A DNA stretch of 64,000 nt, taken from Defluviicoccus sp. bin129 (GTDB lineage: Bacteria; Pseudomonadota; Alphaproteobacteria; MPNO01). Below are positions 1-8,646 of this stretch, one piece after another. Below the pieces are notes generated by a model. It worked only from the letters and a program-made list of their open reading frames with translations, was not told the origin of the DNA and did not search any database. How positions within the stretch are numbered: the stretch's first letter is position 1; each line of letters begins with the position of its first letter. The stretch lies in the NCBI GenBank assembly GCA_002239065.1, contig MPNO01000011.1, positions 27,628 to 91,627 of the forward strand, read 5' to 3'. The position numbers and the translations under genes were made by a program.

Positions 1-91
1 CGCCCTCGAACTGCGCCATGCAGGCGCGGACGACGCCCTGGGTGGTCTCGCCGGTCGAGTCGGAGACCAGATGCAGGTTGTACTCGGCCAT
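1..91 (-). CDS. ppsR: PEP synthetase / pyruvate phosphate dikinase regulatory protein (DUF299, RP001 homologue), N-terminal part
   Basis: Only the first 30 codons are inside the window; the gene runs off the left edge. The N-terminus reads MAEYNLHLVSDSTGETTQGV, and LHLVSDSTGET is the conserved opening of the DUF299 bifunctional kinase/pyrophosphorylase family, which switches PEP synthase or PPDK on and off by threonine phosphorylation. The ATG at 91 follows a purine-rich GGAAGG. The gene is divergent from hemE. In Caulobacter and Rickettsia the homologue (RP001) sits across the replication origin from hemE, so this small fragment matters for reading the intergenic region. Confidence 0.85.
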   Translation of the reverse strand, partial: MAEYNLHLVSDSTGETTQGVVRACMAQFEG

Positions 92-512
92 GGCCTTCCT
101 TCGCTCCGCCGCCCTGGGGCTTATGCGCGAATTGCCGGGATAAGTCGGGAGATCTTCTACCCTACGCCAAAACGATCCCCACACACCCTTTACGTTCCAC
201 CCGCTTGCGCACGGGGCCAACAGGATTCCACAGGTTGCTGACGGTTTCACCCTGTCCACGGAATCAGTCTCCTGTCCCGCCAGCAGGCCTTTGCCAGCGC
301 GTTGATTTCATTGATCAACGAGCGTTATTCACCATATGCCGGGGTAGCGGACACGATTTTCCACGACTCTTTGTCGCCCGGGAAAAGACGGTGCCAAACC
401 ATTAATCCTCGCTATTTGGGTGTCCAACAGACACAACAACCTGATTCTGATTCTTGAAGTAGATTCGACGGGAAGAACGGATGCCCCCCTCCAACACCGG
501 TTCTCCGTACCG
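92..512. other. oriC: Candidate chromosomal replication origin between RP001 homologue and hemE
   Basis: A 421-bp divergent intergenic stretch, clearly richer in A+T than the flanking genes. It holds six GANTC sites (224, 261, 365, 443, 449, 462), where about one or two are expected by chance. It has several DnaA-box-like 9-mers on one strand and an inverted repeat GTTGAT-N7-ATCAAC at 301-319. A TTAA at 402 is followed seven bases later by TATT, a weak CtrA-like pair. The same gene neighbourhood holds the Caulobacter origin. The hemE promoter must also lie here. No protein-coding gene is convincing. Identity as an origin is inferred from synteny and motifs. Confidence 0.55.
193..365 (+). promoter_or_regulatory. 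Cluster of DnaA-box-like 9-mers
   Basis: Same-strand matches to TTATNCACA: TTATTCACC at 325-333 (8 of 9), TTTTCCACG at 357-365 (7 of 9), GATTCCACA at 224-232 and CTGTCCACG at 252-260 (6 of 9 each against TTATCCACA), and a weaker CGTTCCACC at 193-201. None is a perfect consensus box. Weak boxes are normal for alphaproteobacterial origins, but individually these could be chance. Confidence 0.4.
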
Positions 513-1547
513 ATGATCGACAAGCCCCTTCTTGCTGCTCTCTCCGGCCAGGCGACCGGAACGCCGCCGATCTGGCTGATGCGACAGGCCGGGCGTCACC
601 TGCCGGAGTACCGGACGCTGCGCCGGCGGGCTGCGTCGTTCCTGGAGTTCTGCTACACGCCCGAGCTCGCGATCGAGGCGACATTGCAGCCCGTGCGGCG
701 CTACCGGCTCGACGCGGCGATCGTGTTCTCCGACATCCTGGTGATCCCGGATGCGCTGGGCCAGAGGGTCTGGTTCGAGCAGGGCAGGGGGCCGAGGCTC
801 GAGCCCGCGCGGACGGAAGGCGATATCGACCGATTGAACCCGGCCCGGATCGAGGAACGGCTGGCGCCGGTCTACGAGACGGTCGCGGGGGTTCGGGACG
901 GTCTGCCCGCGGGGACCGCGCTTGTCGGTTTTGCCGGCGCGCCGTGGACCATCGCGACCTACATGATCGAGGGCGGCACGAGCCGCGACCACGAACGGGC
1001 GCGCTCGCTCGCCTATACCGCGCCGCATGTCGTCGAGCGCCTGATCGACATTCTGACCGAGTCTGTGGTCGAACACCTGATCGCCCAGATCGGCGCCGGG
1101 GCCGAGGCGGTTCAGGTTTTCGACAGCTGGGCCGGCGCGCTGCCGGCGACGCTGCGCGAACGCCTTTCGCTGCGTCCCATCGCCCGGATCGCGGCGCGGA
1201 TCGGCGAGGCCTGCCCGGAGGTGCCGGTGATCGCCTTCCCGCGCGGCGTCGGCAGCGCCTATGCAGATTACGCCGTGCTGCCCGGGGTTGCCGCGGTCTC
1301 GGTCGACCAGTCGGTCGATCCGCGCTGGGCGGCGGCGGCGGTGCAGCCGCACGCCGCGGTCCAGGGCAATCTCGATCCGGTCCTCCTGGCGGCCGGCGGG
1401 CAGGCGATGGACGATGCCGTCGACGGCATCGTCGCGGCGCTCGGGGGCGGGCCGTTCGTCTTCAATCTCGGCCATGGCGTGGTGCCCGACACCCCGCCCG
1501 AGCATGTCGAGGCGCTGATCGCCCGGGTGAAGGAAAGCGCGGCTTGA
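513..1547 (+). CDS. hemE: Uroporphyrinogen decarboxylase
   Basis: Cytosolic enzyme that removes four carboxylates from uroporphyrinogen III to give coproporphyrinogen III. The protein is 344 aa from the ATG at 513, which gives the family start MIDKPLLAAL; an upstream in-frame ATG would add a non-conserved tail. The signature PPIWLMRQAGRHLPEYR is present, with His where Tyr is usual in RYLPEYR. FAGAPWTIATYMIEGG and the C-terminal FNLGHGVVPDTPPEHV are also typical. The stop overlaps the hemH start (TTGA), so hemE-hemH-hemJ read as one translationally coupled haem operon. Confidence 0.97.
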   Translation: MIDKPLLAALSGQATGTPPIWLMRQAGRHLPEYRTLRRRAASFLEFCYTPELAIEATLQPVRRYRLDAAIVFSDILVIPDALGQRVWFEQGRGPRLEPARTEGDIDRLNPARIEERLAPVYETVAGVRDGLPAGTALVGFAGAPWTIATYMIEGGTSRDHERARSLAYTAPHVVERLIDILTESVVEHLIAQIGAGAEAVQVFDSWAGALPATLRERLSLRPIARIAARIGEACPEVPVIAFPRGVGSAYADYAVLPGVAAVSVDQSVDPRWAAAAVQPHAAVQGNLDPVLLAAGGQAMDDAVDGIVAALGGGPFVFNLGHGVVPDTPPEHVEALIARVKESAA

Positions 1548-2581
1548 ACGAGCGCGTCGCCGTGGTTCTGTTCAATCTCGGCGGTCCCGACCGGCTCGAA
1601 GCGGTTGGGCCGTTCCTGATCAACCTGTTCAACGACCCGGCGATCATCCGCCGCAGGCAGCCGCTGCGCTGGCTGCTTGCGCGGCTGATTGCCTGGCGCC
1701 GGCGCGGCGCGGCGACGGCGATCTACCGGCGCCTCGGCGGCGGGTCTCCCCTGCTGCAACAGACCGAGGCGCAGGCCGCGGCGCTGCAACGCGAGCTGGC
1801 CGATCCGGCCATTCGGGTCTTCGTCAGCATGCGCTACTGGCATCCCCGGGCGGCGGAGACGGTGGGCGCGGTAAAGCGTTTCGACCCCGGAAGGATCGTG
1901 CTGCTGCCGCTCTACCCGCAATTCTCGTCGACCACGACGGCGTCTTCCTTCCGCGAGTGGCGGCGCGAGGCGGGCGGGATCCTCGACGTGCCGACGGCGC
2001 GCGTCTGCTGCTACCCCGACGATGCGGGTTTCGTCGCCGCGCAGGCCGCGCGGATCGGCGAGATCCTCGACCGCTGGGAAGGACCGGAGCCCAGGATCCT
2101 CTATTCCGCCCATGGCGTGCCGAAGGCCTTCATCGAGGCCGGCGATCCCTACCGGGCGCAGGTCGAGCGCAGCGTCGCTGCCATAGCCGAAGCCGTGGGG
2201 CGGCAGGACCTCGACCGGGTGATCTGCTACCAGAGCCGGGTCGGTCCGCTCGAATGGATCGGCCCCTACACGGATCGCGAGATAGAGCGCGCCGGCGCCG
2301 AAGGCCGGCCGGTGGTCGTCGTGCCGGTCGCCTTCGTCTCGGAGCATTCGGAAACCCTGGTCGAGCTCGACGAGGAGTATCGCGCGCTCGCGCGGGCATC
2401 CGGCGTGCCGCGCTACGAGCGCGCGGCCACCGTCGGGACCCATCCCGCCTTCGTCGCGGGCCTGGCCGGGCTGGTCCGCCGGGCGATGGGGTGCGGCGAA
2501 AAGACGCTGCCCGGTTCCGGCGGGCGCATCTGCGGCCCGCATGCGGGCGACTGCCCGGTTGCGCTGGCCGGCGCGCCATGA
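1544..2581 (+). CDS. hemH: Ferrochelatase
   Basis: Inserts ferrous iron into protoporphyrin IX, the last step of haem synthesis. The 345-aa protein starts at a TTG (1544) that overlaps the hemE stop, giving NERVAVVLFNLGGPD; no ATG is available in this stretch. LYPQFSSTTTASS, the active-site histidine motif ILYSAHGVPKAFIEAGDPY, and CYQSRVGPLEWIGPYT are family hallmarks. FVSEHSETLVELDEEY carries the conserved second half of the chelation site. Coupling through TTGA upstream and ATGA downstream suggests co-expression with hemE and hemJ. Confidence 0.96.
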   Translation: MNERVAVVLFNLGGPDRLEAVGPFLINLFNDPAIIRRRQPLRWLLARLIAWRRRGAATAIYRRLGGGSPLLQQTEAQAAALQRELADPAIRVFVSMRYWHPRAAETVGAVKRFDPGRIVLLPLYPQFSSTTTASSFREWRREAGGILDVPTARVCCYPDDAGFVAAQAARIGEILDRWEGPEPRILYSAHGVPKAFIEAGDPYRAQVERSVAAIAEAVGRQDLDRVICYQSRVGPLEWIGPYTDREIERAGAEGRPVVVVPVAFVSEHSETLVELDEEYRALARASGVPRYERAATVGTHPAFVAGLAGLVRRAMGCGEKTLPGSGGRICGPHAGDCPVALAGAP

Positions 2582-3024
2582 CCTGGCTCGCCGACGCCTA
2601 TCCCTGGATCCGGGCGTTTCACGTCATCGCAGTGATCGCCTGGATGGCCGGCATGCTCTATCTGCCGCGGCTCTACGTCTATCACAGCGGGCGCGAGCCG
2701 GGCGGCGAGGCGGACGAGATGCTCAGGGTGATGGAGCGCCGGCTGCTGCGGCTGATCGTCAACCCCGCGATGATCCTGGTCTTTTTCACCGGCGGGTTGC
2801 TGCTGCTGACGCCCGGGGCCGCCGATTGGGCATCCGGCTGGATCTACGCCAAGCTGGCGCTGGTCCTCGCGCTGTCCGCCGTGCACGGCGCGTTCGCCGT
2901 CTGGCGGCGCGGCTTCGCGGAGGGGCGCAACCGGCGCTCCGCGCGGTTCTACCGTGCGGTCAACGAGATACCCACCGTGCTGATGATCGCCATCGTGATC
3001 CTCGTCGTGGTGAAGCCGTTCTGA
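2578..3024 (+). CDS. hemJ: HemJ-type protoporphyrinogen IX oxidase
   Basis: A 148-aa inner-membrane protein with four predicted hydrophobic helices. It is of the HemJ/UPF0093 family that oxidises protoporphyrinogen IX in bacteria lacking HemG or HemY. The first helix carries the conserved pattern AFHVIAVIAWMAGMLYLPRL with the His proposed as haem ligand. The end NEIPTVLMIAIVILVVVKPF is the usual C-terminus. The ATG overlaps the hemH stop (ATGA). This completes the last steps of haem synthesis in one operon upstream of rho, an order seen in many alphaproteobacteria. Confidence 0.93.
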   Translation: MTWLADAYPWIRAFHVIAVIAWMAGMLYLPRLYVYHSGREPGGEADEMLRVMERRLLRLIVNPAMILVFFTGGLLLLTPGAADWASGWIYAKLALVLALSAVHGAFAVWRRGFAEGRNRRSARFYRAVNEIPTVLMIAIVILVVVKPF

Positions 3025-3052
3025 CCCGGCCCGGCGGCGCTGCAATCGAGGT

Positions 3053-3081
3053 TTGACTCCGCATTGCCTATTCGCTAAGTG
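3053..3081 (+). promoter_or_regulatory. Possible rho promoter
   Basis: TTGACT (3053-3058, five of six to TTGACA) is followed after 17 bp by TAAGTG (3076-3081), a weak -10. It lies between the hemJ stop and the rho leader hairpin, about 140 bp before the rho ATG. The -35 is good but the -10 is poor. Confidence 0.35.
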
Positions 3082-3131
3082 GTAGCGGCTAGGTTCGTCC
3101 CGACGCGTTCACCATCCCGACCGAACTATCC

Positions 3132-3163
3132 AACGAGCTCGCGCGGGCGGCCGGCTCGTTTTT
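3132..3163 (+). terminator. Intrinsic-terminator-like hairpin in the rho leader
   Basis: AACGAGC (3132-3138) pairs perfectly with GCTCGTT (3154-3160). The 15-nt loop is GC-rich and can pair further, and the right arm runs into five T residues (3159-3163). It sits 57 bp before the rho ATG, so it could end hem operon transcripts or act as a rho attenuator. Rho autoregulation by attenuation in its leader is known in enterobacteria; whether it applies here is inference. Confidence 0.6.
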
Positions 3164-3220
3164 CTTCATCCCTTCGCGTGCCATCGCCAAGGGAACTGCT
3201 CCCAACCAACCGGTACTCCC

Positions 3221-4477
3221 ATGAATCTGCAAGAACTGAAGCAGAAATCGCCCGCCGATTTACTGAGCTACGCCGAAGAGCTGGAGATCGAGAACGCATC
3301 GACCCTGCGCAAGCAGGACATGATGTTCGCGATCCTCAAGCAGCTCGCCGAGAACGATGTCGTCATCTCCGGCAACGGCGTCCTCGAGACCCTGCAGGAC
3401 GGTTTCGGATTTCTGCGCTCGCCGGAGGCGAACTATCTTCCCGGCCCGGACGACATCTACGTTTCACCGAGCCAGATCCGGCGCTTCGGGCTGCGGACCG
3501 GGGACACGGTCGAGGGGCAGATCCGCTCGCCCAAGGACGGCGAGCGCTATTTCGCGCTGCTCAAGGTGAACCTGATCAATTTCGAGGAGCCCGAGCGCAT
3601 CCGCCACCGGATCAACTTCGACAACCTCACCCCGCTCTACCCGGAGGAGAAGATCGGGCTCGAGGTCGACGATCCGACGCGCAAGGACCTGACCACCCGC
3701 ATCATCGACCTGATCACGCCGCTCGGAAAGGGCCAGCGGGCGCTGATCGTAGCCCCGCCGCGCACCGGCAAGACGATGATGCTCCAGGGGATCGCGCATT
3801 CGATCAGCGCGAACCACCCCGAGGCCTATCTCATCGTGCTGCTGATCGACGAGCGGCCCGAGGAAGTCACCGACATGCAGCGCTCGGTGAAGGGCGAGGT
3901 CATCAGCTCGACCTTCGACGAGCCCGCGTCGCGGCACGTGCAGGTGGCCGAGATGGTCATCGAGAAGGCCAAGCGCCTGGTCGAGCACAAGCGCGACGTG
4001 GTGATCCTGCTGGACTCCATCACCCGGCTCGCGCGGGCCTACAACACCGTCGTGCCGAGCTCCGGCAAGGTGCTGACCGGCGGCGTCGCCGCCAATGCGC
4101 TGCAACGCCCCAAGCGCTTCTTCGGCGCGGCGCGCAATATCGAGGAAGGCGGCTCGCTCACCATCATCTCGTCGGCGCTGATCGACACCGGTTCGCGCAT
4201 GGACGAGGTGATCTTCGAGGAGTTCAAGGGCACCGGCAATTCCGAGATCATCCTCGACCGCAAGCTCGCCGACAAGCGGACCTTCCCGGCGATGGACATC
4301 ACCAAGTCCGGCACCCGCAAGGAAGAGCTCCTGGTCGACCGCGGCACGCTGTCGAAGATGTGGGTGCTGAGGCGCATCCTCACCCCGATGGGGGTGACCG
4401 ATTCGATGGAGTTCCTGATCGACAAGATCAAGGACACCAAGAACAACCCGGATTTCTTCGACGCGATGAACCAGTAG
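3221..4477 (+). CDS. rho: Transcription termination factor Rho
   Basis: Hexameric RNA-dependent ATPase/helicase that ends transcription, 418 aa, the usual proteobacterial length. N-terminal Rho_N helix (residues 1-45), the cold-shock-like RNA-binding domain with [14 protein letters not shown] (60-74), Walker A APPRTGKT (178-185), Walker [16 protein letters not shown] and the C-terminal [14 protein letters not shown] are all intact. The start ATG at 3221 gives the conserved [15 protein letters not shown]. It follows the hem operon. In many relatives trmE-gidA-gidB-parAB come next; here that synteny breaks and a convergent oxidoreductase follows. Confidence 0.98.
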   Translation: MNLQELKQKSPADLLSYAEELEIENASTLRKQDMMFAILKQLAENDVVISGNGVLETLQDGFGFLRSPEANYLPGPDDIYVSPSQIRRFGLRTGDTVEGQIRSPKDGERYFALLKVNLINFEEPERIRHRINFDNLTPLYPEEKIGLEVDDPTRKDLTTRIIDLITPLGKGQRALIVAPPRTGKTMMLQGIAHSISANHPEAYLIVLLIDERPEEVTDMQRSVKGEVISSTFDEPASRHVQVAEMVIEKAKRLVEHKRDVVILLDSITRLARAYNTVVPSSGKVLTGGVAANALQRPKRFFGAARNIEEGGSLTIISSALIDTGSRMDEVIFEEFKGTGNSEIILDRKLADKRTFPAMDITKSGTRKEELLVDRGTLSKMWVLRRILTPMGVTDSMEFLIDKIKDTKNNPDFFDAMNQ

Positions 4478-4479
4478 GT

Positions 4480-4498
4480 CGCGGGGCGCCGCCCCGCG
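4480..4498. terminator. Hairpin between convergent rho and quinone oxidoreductase genes
   Basis: CGCGGGGC (4480-4487) and GCCCCGCG (4491-4498) form a perfect 8-bp stem with a 3-nt loop in the 25-bp gap between two convergent stops. There is no T-tract on either side, so it may only help termination or stabilise 3' ends. Confidence 0.4.
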
Positions 4499-4502
4499 GG
4501 TT

Positions 4503-5477
4503 CTACGGCATCAGGATCGTCGAGCCCGTCGTCTTGCGGCCTTCCAGATCGCGATGCGCCGTGGCGGCGTCCTTGAGCGCGTAGGTCTGGTTGATCCCGA
4601 TCTCCACCGCTCCGCTCCGCACCACCTTGAACAAATCGTTCGCCGTCGTCACCAGATCCTTGCGCGAGGCGGTGTAGTGCGGCAGCGAGGGCCGGGTCAG
4701 GAACAGCGAGCCCTTGGCGGCCAGCATCCCGGTCTCGAAGGGCGGGACCGGTCCCGAGGCGTTGCCGAAGCTCACCATCACGCCGCGCGGAGCCAGGCAG
4801 TCGAGCGATCCCTCGAAGGTCTCCTTGCCCACCGAGTCGTAGACCACCGGAACCCCGGCGCCCTTGGTGATCCGGCGCACCCGGTCGGTGAAGTTCTGCT
4901 CGGTATAGACGATCGCGTGGTCGCAGCCATGCGCGCGGGCGAGCTTCGCCTTCTGCCGGCTGCCGACGGTGCCGATCACGGTGGCGCCGAGATGCCTGGC
5001 CCACTGGCACAGGATCAGCCCGACCCCGCCCGCCGCGGCGTGGACCAGTATGGTATCGCCCTTCCTGACCCGGTAGGTCTCGCGCAGCAGGTAGCGCACG
5101 GTCATGCCCTGAAGCATCATCGCCGCCGCGGTCTCGTCCGAGATGTCGCGCGGGATCTTCACCACCCGGTCGGCCGGGATCAGCCGTTCCTCCGAATAGG
5201 CGCCGAGCGGGGTCGTCGCGTAGGCCACCCGGTCGCCCGGCTTGAGGTCGGTCACGCCGCGGCCCAGCCCCTCGACGACGCCCGCCCCTTCCATGCCGAG
5301 CGTCAGCGGCAGAGGCAGCTGGTAGAGCCCGGACCGGTGATAGACGTCGATATAGTTGAGGCCGACGGCGGTATGGCGGATGCGGACTTCCCCCTTGCCG
5401 GGATCGCCGATCTCCACGTCCCGCCATTTCATCGCCGAGGCGGGTCCCGGCTTGTCGATCTGGATTGCGCGCGGCAT
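4503..5477 (-). CDS. Zinc-independent quinone oxidoreductase (MDR superfamily)
   Basis: A 324-aa NAD(P)H-dependent quinone reductase of the QOR/zeta-crystallin type. The N-terminal GroES-like domain carries the family pattern GLNYIDVYHRSGLYQLPLP. The Rossmann domain has AAAGGVGLILCQWARHLGA (nucleotide binding) and VYDSVGKETFEGSL. The structural-zinc cysteines of alcohol dehydrogenases are absent, as expected for this subgroup. The ATG at 5477 gives MPRAIQIDKPGPASAMKW. It is followed in the same direction by a dienelactone hydrolase gene upstream (13-bp gap), so the two may be co-transcribed. Substrate cannot be told from sequence. Confidence 0.9.
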   Translation of the reverse strand: MPRAIQIDKPGPASAMKWRDVEIGDPGKGEVRIRHTAVGLNYIDVYHRSGLYQLPLPLTLGMEGAGVVEGLGRGVTDLKPGDRVAYATTPLGAYSEERLIPADRVVKIPRDISDETAAAMMLQGMTVRYLLRETYRVRKGDTILVHAAAGGVGLILCQWARHLGATVIGTVGSRQKAKLARAHGCDHAIVYTEQNFTDRVRRITKGAGVPVVYDSVGKETFEGSLDCLAPRGVMVSFGNASGPVPPFETGMLAAKGSLFLTRPSLPHYTASRKDLVTTANDLFKVVRSGAVEIGINQTYALKDAATAHRDLEGRKTTGSTILMP

Positions 5478-5490
5478 CTCTCGGCCTCCC

Positions 5491-6186
5491 CTATGCCAGA
5501 TGGGCCTTGAAGAATTCGGCGGTGCGTCCGTTCGCGAGGTCGGCCGCCGCCCGGTCGAAATGTTCCCCGCCGATCCGCGCGAAGGCGTGGTCCGCCCCGG
5601 GATAGACGTGGACGGTGAACAGCGCGTTGCCGGCGAGCGCGTCCTGGATCGTCTTCTGCGCCTCGGGCGGGCAGTAATCGTCCTCCGCGGCGATGTGCAG
5701 CATGGCCGGCTTCGAGGCGCCGGCCGCCTTGTCCATGTTGCCCTCGATCTGCACCGGGTAGTAGCCCACCGAGGCGTCGGAATCGGTGAAGCAGGCGGAC
5801 ATGTAGGCGAGGCTGCCGCCCATGCAGTAGCCGACCGTGCCCACCTTGCCGGTGCAGCCGCCGAGGCCGCGAACATGGCCGATGGTGGCGGCGATGTCGG
5901 CCACCCCCTTTTCGAAGTCGAATCCCTGGAGGTAGCCGAACGCCTTCTCCCACTCCTCCTCCGACTTGTCGGTGAGCTGGACGCCCGGCTCCTGGCGCCA
6001 GAACAGGTCCGGCGAGCAGGCGATATAGCCGTCGGCCGCCAGGGCGTCGCAGATGTCCCGCATGACCCGGTTCACGCCGAAGATTTCCTGGATGACGACA
6101 ACGCCCGGCCCCGAGCCGGATTCCGGGCTGGCGAGGTAGGCGCCGAAGCTGCCGCCGTCCGAGGCGGCGATGGTGATGTCAGGCAT
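5491..6186 (-). CDS. Dienelactone hydrolase family protein
   Basis: A 231-aa cytosolic alpha/beta hydrolase of the dienelactone hydrolase family, which opens lactone rings such as those formed in chlorocatechol breakdown. The nucleophile motif GYCMGG has Cys121 in place of serine, as in true DLH enzymes. Asp169 or Asp170 (AAEDDYCPP) and His200 (PGADHAF) complete a plausible triad. The early motif VVVIQEIFGVN is characteristic. It lies 13 bp upstream of the quinone reductase in the same orientation. The real substrate is unknown; many paralogues act outside aromatic catabolism. Confidence 0.92.
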   Translation of the reverse strand: MPDITIAASDGGSFGAYLASPESGSGPGVVVIQEIFGVNRVMRDICDALAADGYIACSPDLFWRQEPGVQLTDKSEEEWEKAFGYLQGFDFEKGVADIAATIGHVRGLGGCTGKVGTVGYCMGGSLAYMSACFTDSDASVGYYPVQIEGNMDKAAGASKPAMLHIAAEDDYCPPEAQKTIQDALAGNALFTVHVYPGADHAFARIGGEHFDRAAADLANGRTAEFFKAHLA

Positions 6187-6252
6187 GTCTCGTTCTCTCC
6201 AAAACGGTCTTTCGCTGATTGACCGGCAAGATAGCCGCGCGGCCCGGGCGAG

Positions 6253-8574
6253 TCATCGACGGGCGCTCGCGATCGCGCGCCAGACCGCCTCCGGCGAAGC
6301 CGGCATGTCGATGGTTTCGACCCCGAGCGGCGCCAGCGCATCGAGGATGGCGCTGGTCACCGCCGGCAGGGCGCCGACCGTGCCGGCCTCGCCCGCCCCC
6401 TTGACGCCGAGCGGGTTGGTCGCGGTCGGGACCGGGTTGGCTTCCACCTTGAAGCCGCACATGTCGTCCGCCCGCGGCATCGCGTAGTCCATGAACGAGC
6501 CCGAGAGGTTCTGGCCCGAGGCGCGGTCGAAGACGATCCGTTCCATCACCGCCTGGCCCAGCCCCTGGGCGACGCCGCCGTGGATCTGGCCCTTCAGCAG
6601 CAGCGGGTTGAGCACCGTGCCCACATCGTCGACGACGCTGTAATCGACGATCCCGGTCTCGCCGGTGTCGGGGTCGATCTCGACCTCGCAGACATGGCAG
6701 CCATTGGGAAAGTTCTCCACCCTGGCGACGTAGCCCGCGCCGGCCTCGAGCCCGGGCTCCGAATCGGCCGGCAGCCGGGCGGGGAGGTAGGCCGCCCGCG
6801 CGACCTCGACCAGCGGCACCGACCGGTCAGTGCCCGCGATGCGGAACCCGCCGTCGACGAATTCGAGGTCGCCCTCGGCGGCTTCGAGGAGATGCGCCGC
6901 GATCGGCCGGGCCTGATCGACGATCTTCTCGGCCGCGCGCAGCACGGCCGAGCCGCCGAGCGTCGCCGAGCGCGACCCGCCGGTGCCGCCACCGATCGAA
7001 AGCGCGTCCGAATCGCCCTCCGCCACCCGCAGCGTCGCCGGGTCGATGCCGAGCGTCTGGCAGACGACCTGCTTGTAGACCGTCTCATGCCCCTGGCCGT
7101 GGCTGATGGTGCCGACGAACAGCGTCGCCGTGCCCGAGGGATCGAAGCGCAGCAGCGCCCGCTCCTGGCCCGGCGCGGCGGCGCGCTCGATGGTGTTGGA
7201 AACCCCGATGCCGCGCAGCCTGCCCCTCGCGCTGGCGGCCCGGCGGCGCTGCTCGAACCCGGCGTGACCGGCGAGTTCCAGCGCCCGGTCGAGATTTTGC
7301 TCGAACGCCCCGCAATCGTATTCGAAGACCAGCCCGGTCCTGAACGGCATCGCCTCCTCGGGGATCGTGTTCTGGCGCCTCAGCTCGACCGGGTCGCGGC
7401 CGAGCCTGCGCGCCGCGCCATCGATGAGCTGCTCGATCACATAGGCGGCTTCCGGGCGCCCGGCGCCGCGATAGGGGCATGTCGGGTTGGTGTTGGTGAA
7501 CACGCCCGCGGTCTCGACATGGATGGCGGGGGTGACATAGGTGCCGGCGAGGGTGCCGAGATTGGCGGTCGCCGGCCCGCCCGCCATGGACGCCACATAG
7601 GCGCCGATATTGACCCTGGTGCGCACCCGCATGGCGAGGAAATTGCCGTCGGAATCGAGGGCGAGCGCGGCGTCGGTGACGTTGTCGCGGCCCTGGTGGT
7701 CGCTGATCAGCCCCTCCGAGCGCTCGCAGGTCCACTTGACCGGCCGCCCGGTCTCGCGCGAGGCCCAGAGCACCAGGATCTGTTCGGGGTACATGCCGCC
7801 GCGCAGCCCGAAGCTGCCGCCCACATCGCCCGCGATCACCCGCACCCGGTTCTCCGGCAGGCGGAATATGTGCCTGGCGAGCGCGCTCCGGATGCGGTGC
7901 GGGTAGTGCACGGCGGCATGGAGCGTGTGGCGCCCGGCGCGGTCCACGTCGCCCACGAAGGCGCGCGGCTCCAGGGTGTTCGAGGTCACGCGCGAGATCG
8001 CGAAGCGGCGCTCGATCACATGCGCGGCCCCGGCGAAACCCGCCTCGACCGCGTCGCGGTCGCCCAGGAAATGGACGAAGCTCTCGTTCCGGGGCGCCTC
8101 CTGCCAGAGCGCCGGCGTGGTCTCGGCATCGGCGATGGCGGTGTCGATATTCGCGTCCAGCGGCTCGAACTCGACGTGGATCGCCTCGGCCGCGTCCCTG
8201 GCCCGGGCGAGGGTGTCGGCGACGACGACCGCGACCGCCTCGCCGACATGCACGGCGCGGTCGATCGCCAGCGGGGCGAAGGCCGGGCGGACCATCGGAT
8301 TCCCGTCGCGGTCCTTCAGAACCAGCTGGGCCTGGATGGTGCCGAGACCCGCCGCCGCGTAGTCGGCCCCGGTCAGCACGGCGTGGACGCCCGGCATGGC
8401 GCGCGCGGCCTCGGCATCGATCCCGCCTATCGCCGCATGGGCGTGAGGAGAGCGCAGGATATGGGCGCGGCAGAGGCCCGGCAGGTCGATGTCGTCGACA
8501 TACCGCCCGCCGCCCGAGAGCAGCCGCGGATCCTCGGTCCGCGGCACCGAATTGCCGATGTCGAACTCGCCCAT
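6253..8574 (-). CDS. Xanthine dehydrogenase / CO dehydrogenase large-subunit family molybdoprotein (form II type)
   Basis: A 773-aa molybdopterin-binding subunit of the CoxL/XdhB superfamily. The N-terminus (RTEDPRLLSGGGRYVDDI) and the sequence GSFGLRGGMYPEQ are family landmarks. The active-site loop reads PYRGAGRPEA, matching the AYRGAGR form-II type and lacking the AYXCSFR loop of true CO dehydrogenases. C-terminal GVKGAGEAGTVG with the catalytic Glu is present. The FAD and 2Fe-2S partner subunits are not encoded anywhere nearby, which is unusual. Likely an aldehyde or N-heterocycle hydroxylase; substrate unknown. Confidence 0.9.
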   Translation of the reverse strand: MGEFDIGNSVPRTEDPRLLSGGGRYVDDIDLPGLCRAHILRSPHAHAAIGGIDAEAARAMPGVHAVLTGADYAAAGLGTIQAQLVLKDRDGNPMVRPAFAPLAIDRAVHVGEAVAVVVADTLARARDAAEAIHVEFEPLDANIDTAIADAETTPALWQEAPRNESFVHFLGDRDAVEAGFAGAAHVIERRFAISRVTSNTLEPRAFVGDVDRAGRHTLHAAVHYPHRIRSALARHIFRLPENRVRVIAGDVGGSFGLRGGMYPEQILVLWASRETGRPVKWTCERSEGLISDHQGRDNVTDAALALDSDGNFLAMRVRTRVNIGAYVASMAGGPATANLGTLAGTYVTPAIHVETAGVFTNTNPTCPYRGAGRPEAAYVIEQLIDGAARRLGRDPVELRRQNTIPEEAMPFRTGLVFEYDCGAFEQNLDRALELAGHAGFEQRRRAASARGRLRGIGVSNTIERAAAPGQERALLRFDPSGTATLFVGTISHGQGHETVYKQVVCQTLGIDPATLRVAEGDSDALSIGGGTGGSRSATLGGSAVLRAAEKIVDQARPIAAHLLEAAEGDLEFVDGGFRIAGTDRSVPLVEVARAAYLPARLPADSEPGLEAGAGYVARVENFPNGCHVCEVEIDPDTGETGIVDYSVVDDVGTVLNPLLLKGQIHGGVAQGLGQAVMERIVFDRASGQNLSGSFMDYAMPRADDMCGFKVEANPVPTATNPLGVKGAGEAGTVGALPAVTSAILDALAPLGVETIDMPASPEAVWRAIASARR

Positions 8575-8646
8575 GCCCGTCCTTCTCCTGATTGTCGGGA
8601 AACCGCGCTACTATGCGGCGCCAAACTAGCAGCGGGGAGAGCGCGG

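Noticed and set aside
205..405. Small open frames in the hemE upstream gap
   Set aside because: No ribosome sites or conserved features; the region is better read as an origin and promoter.
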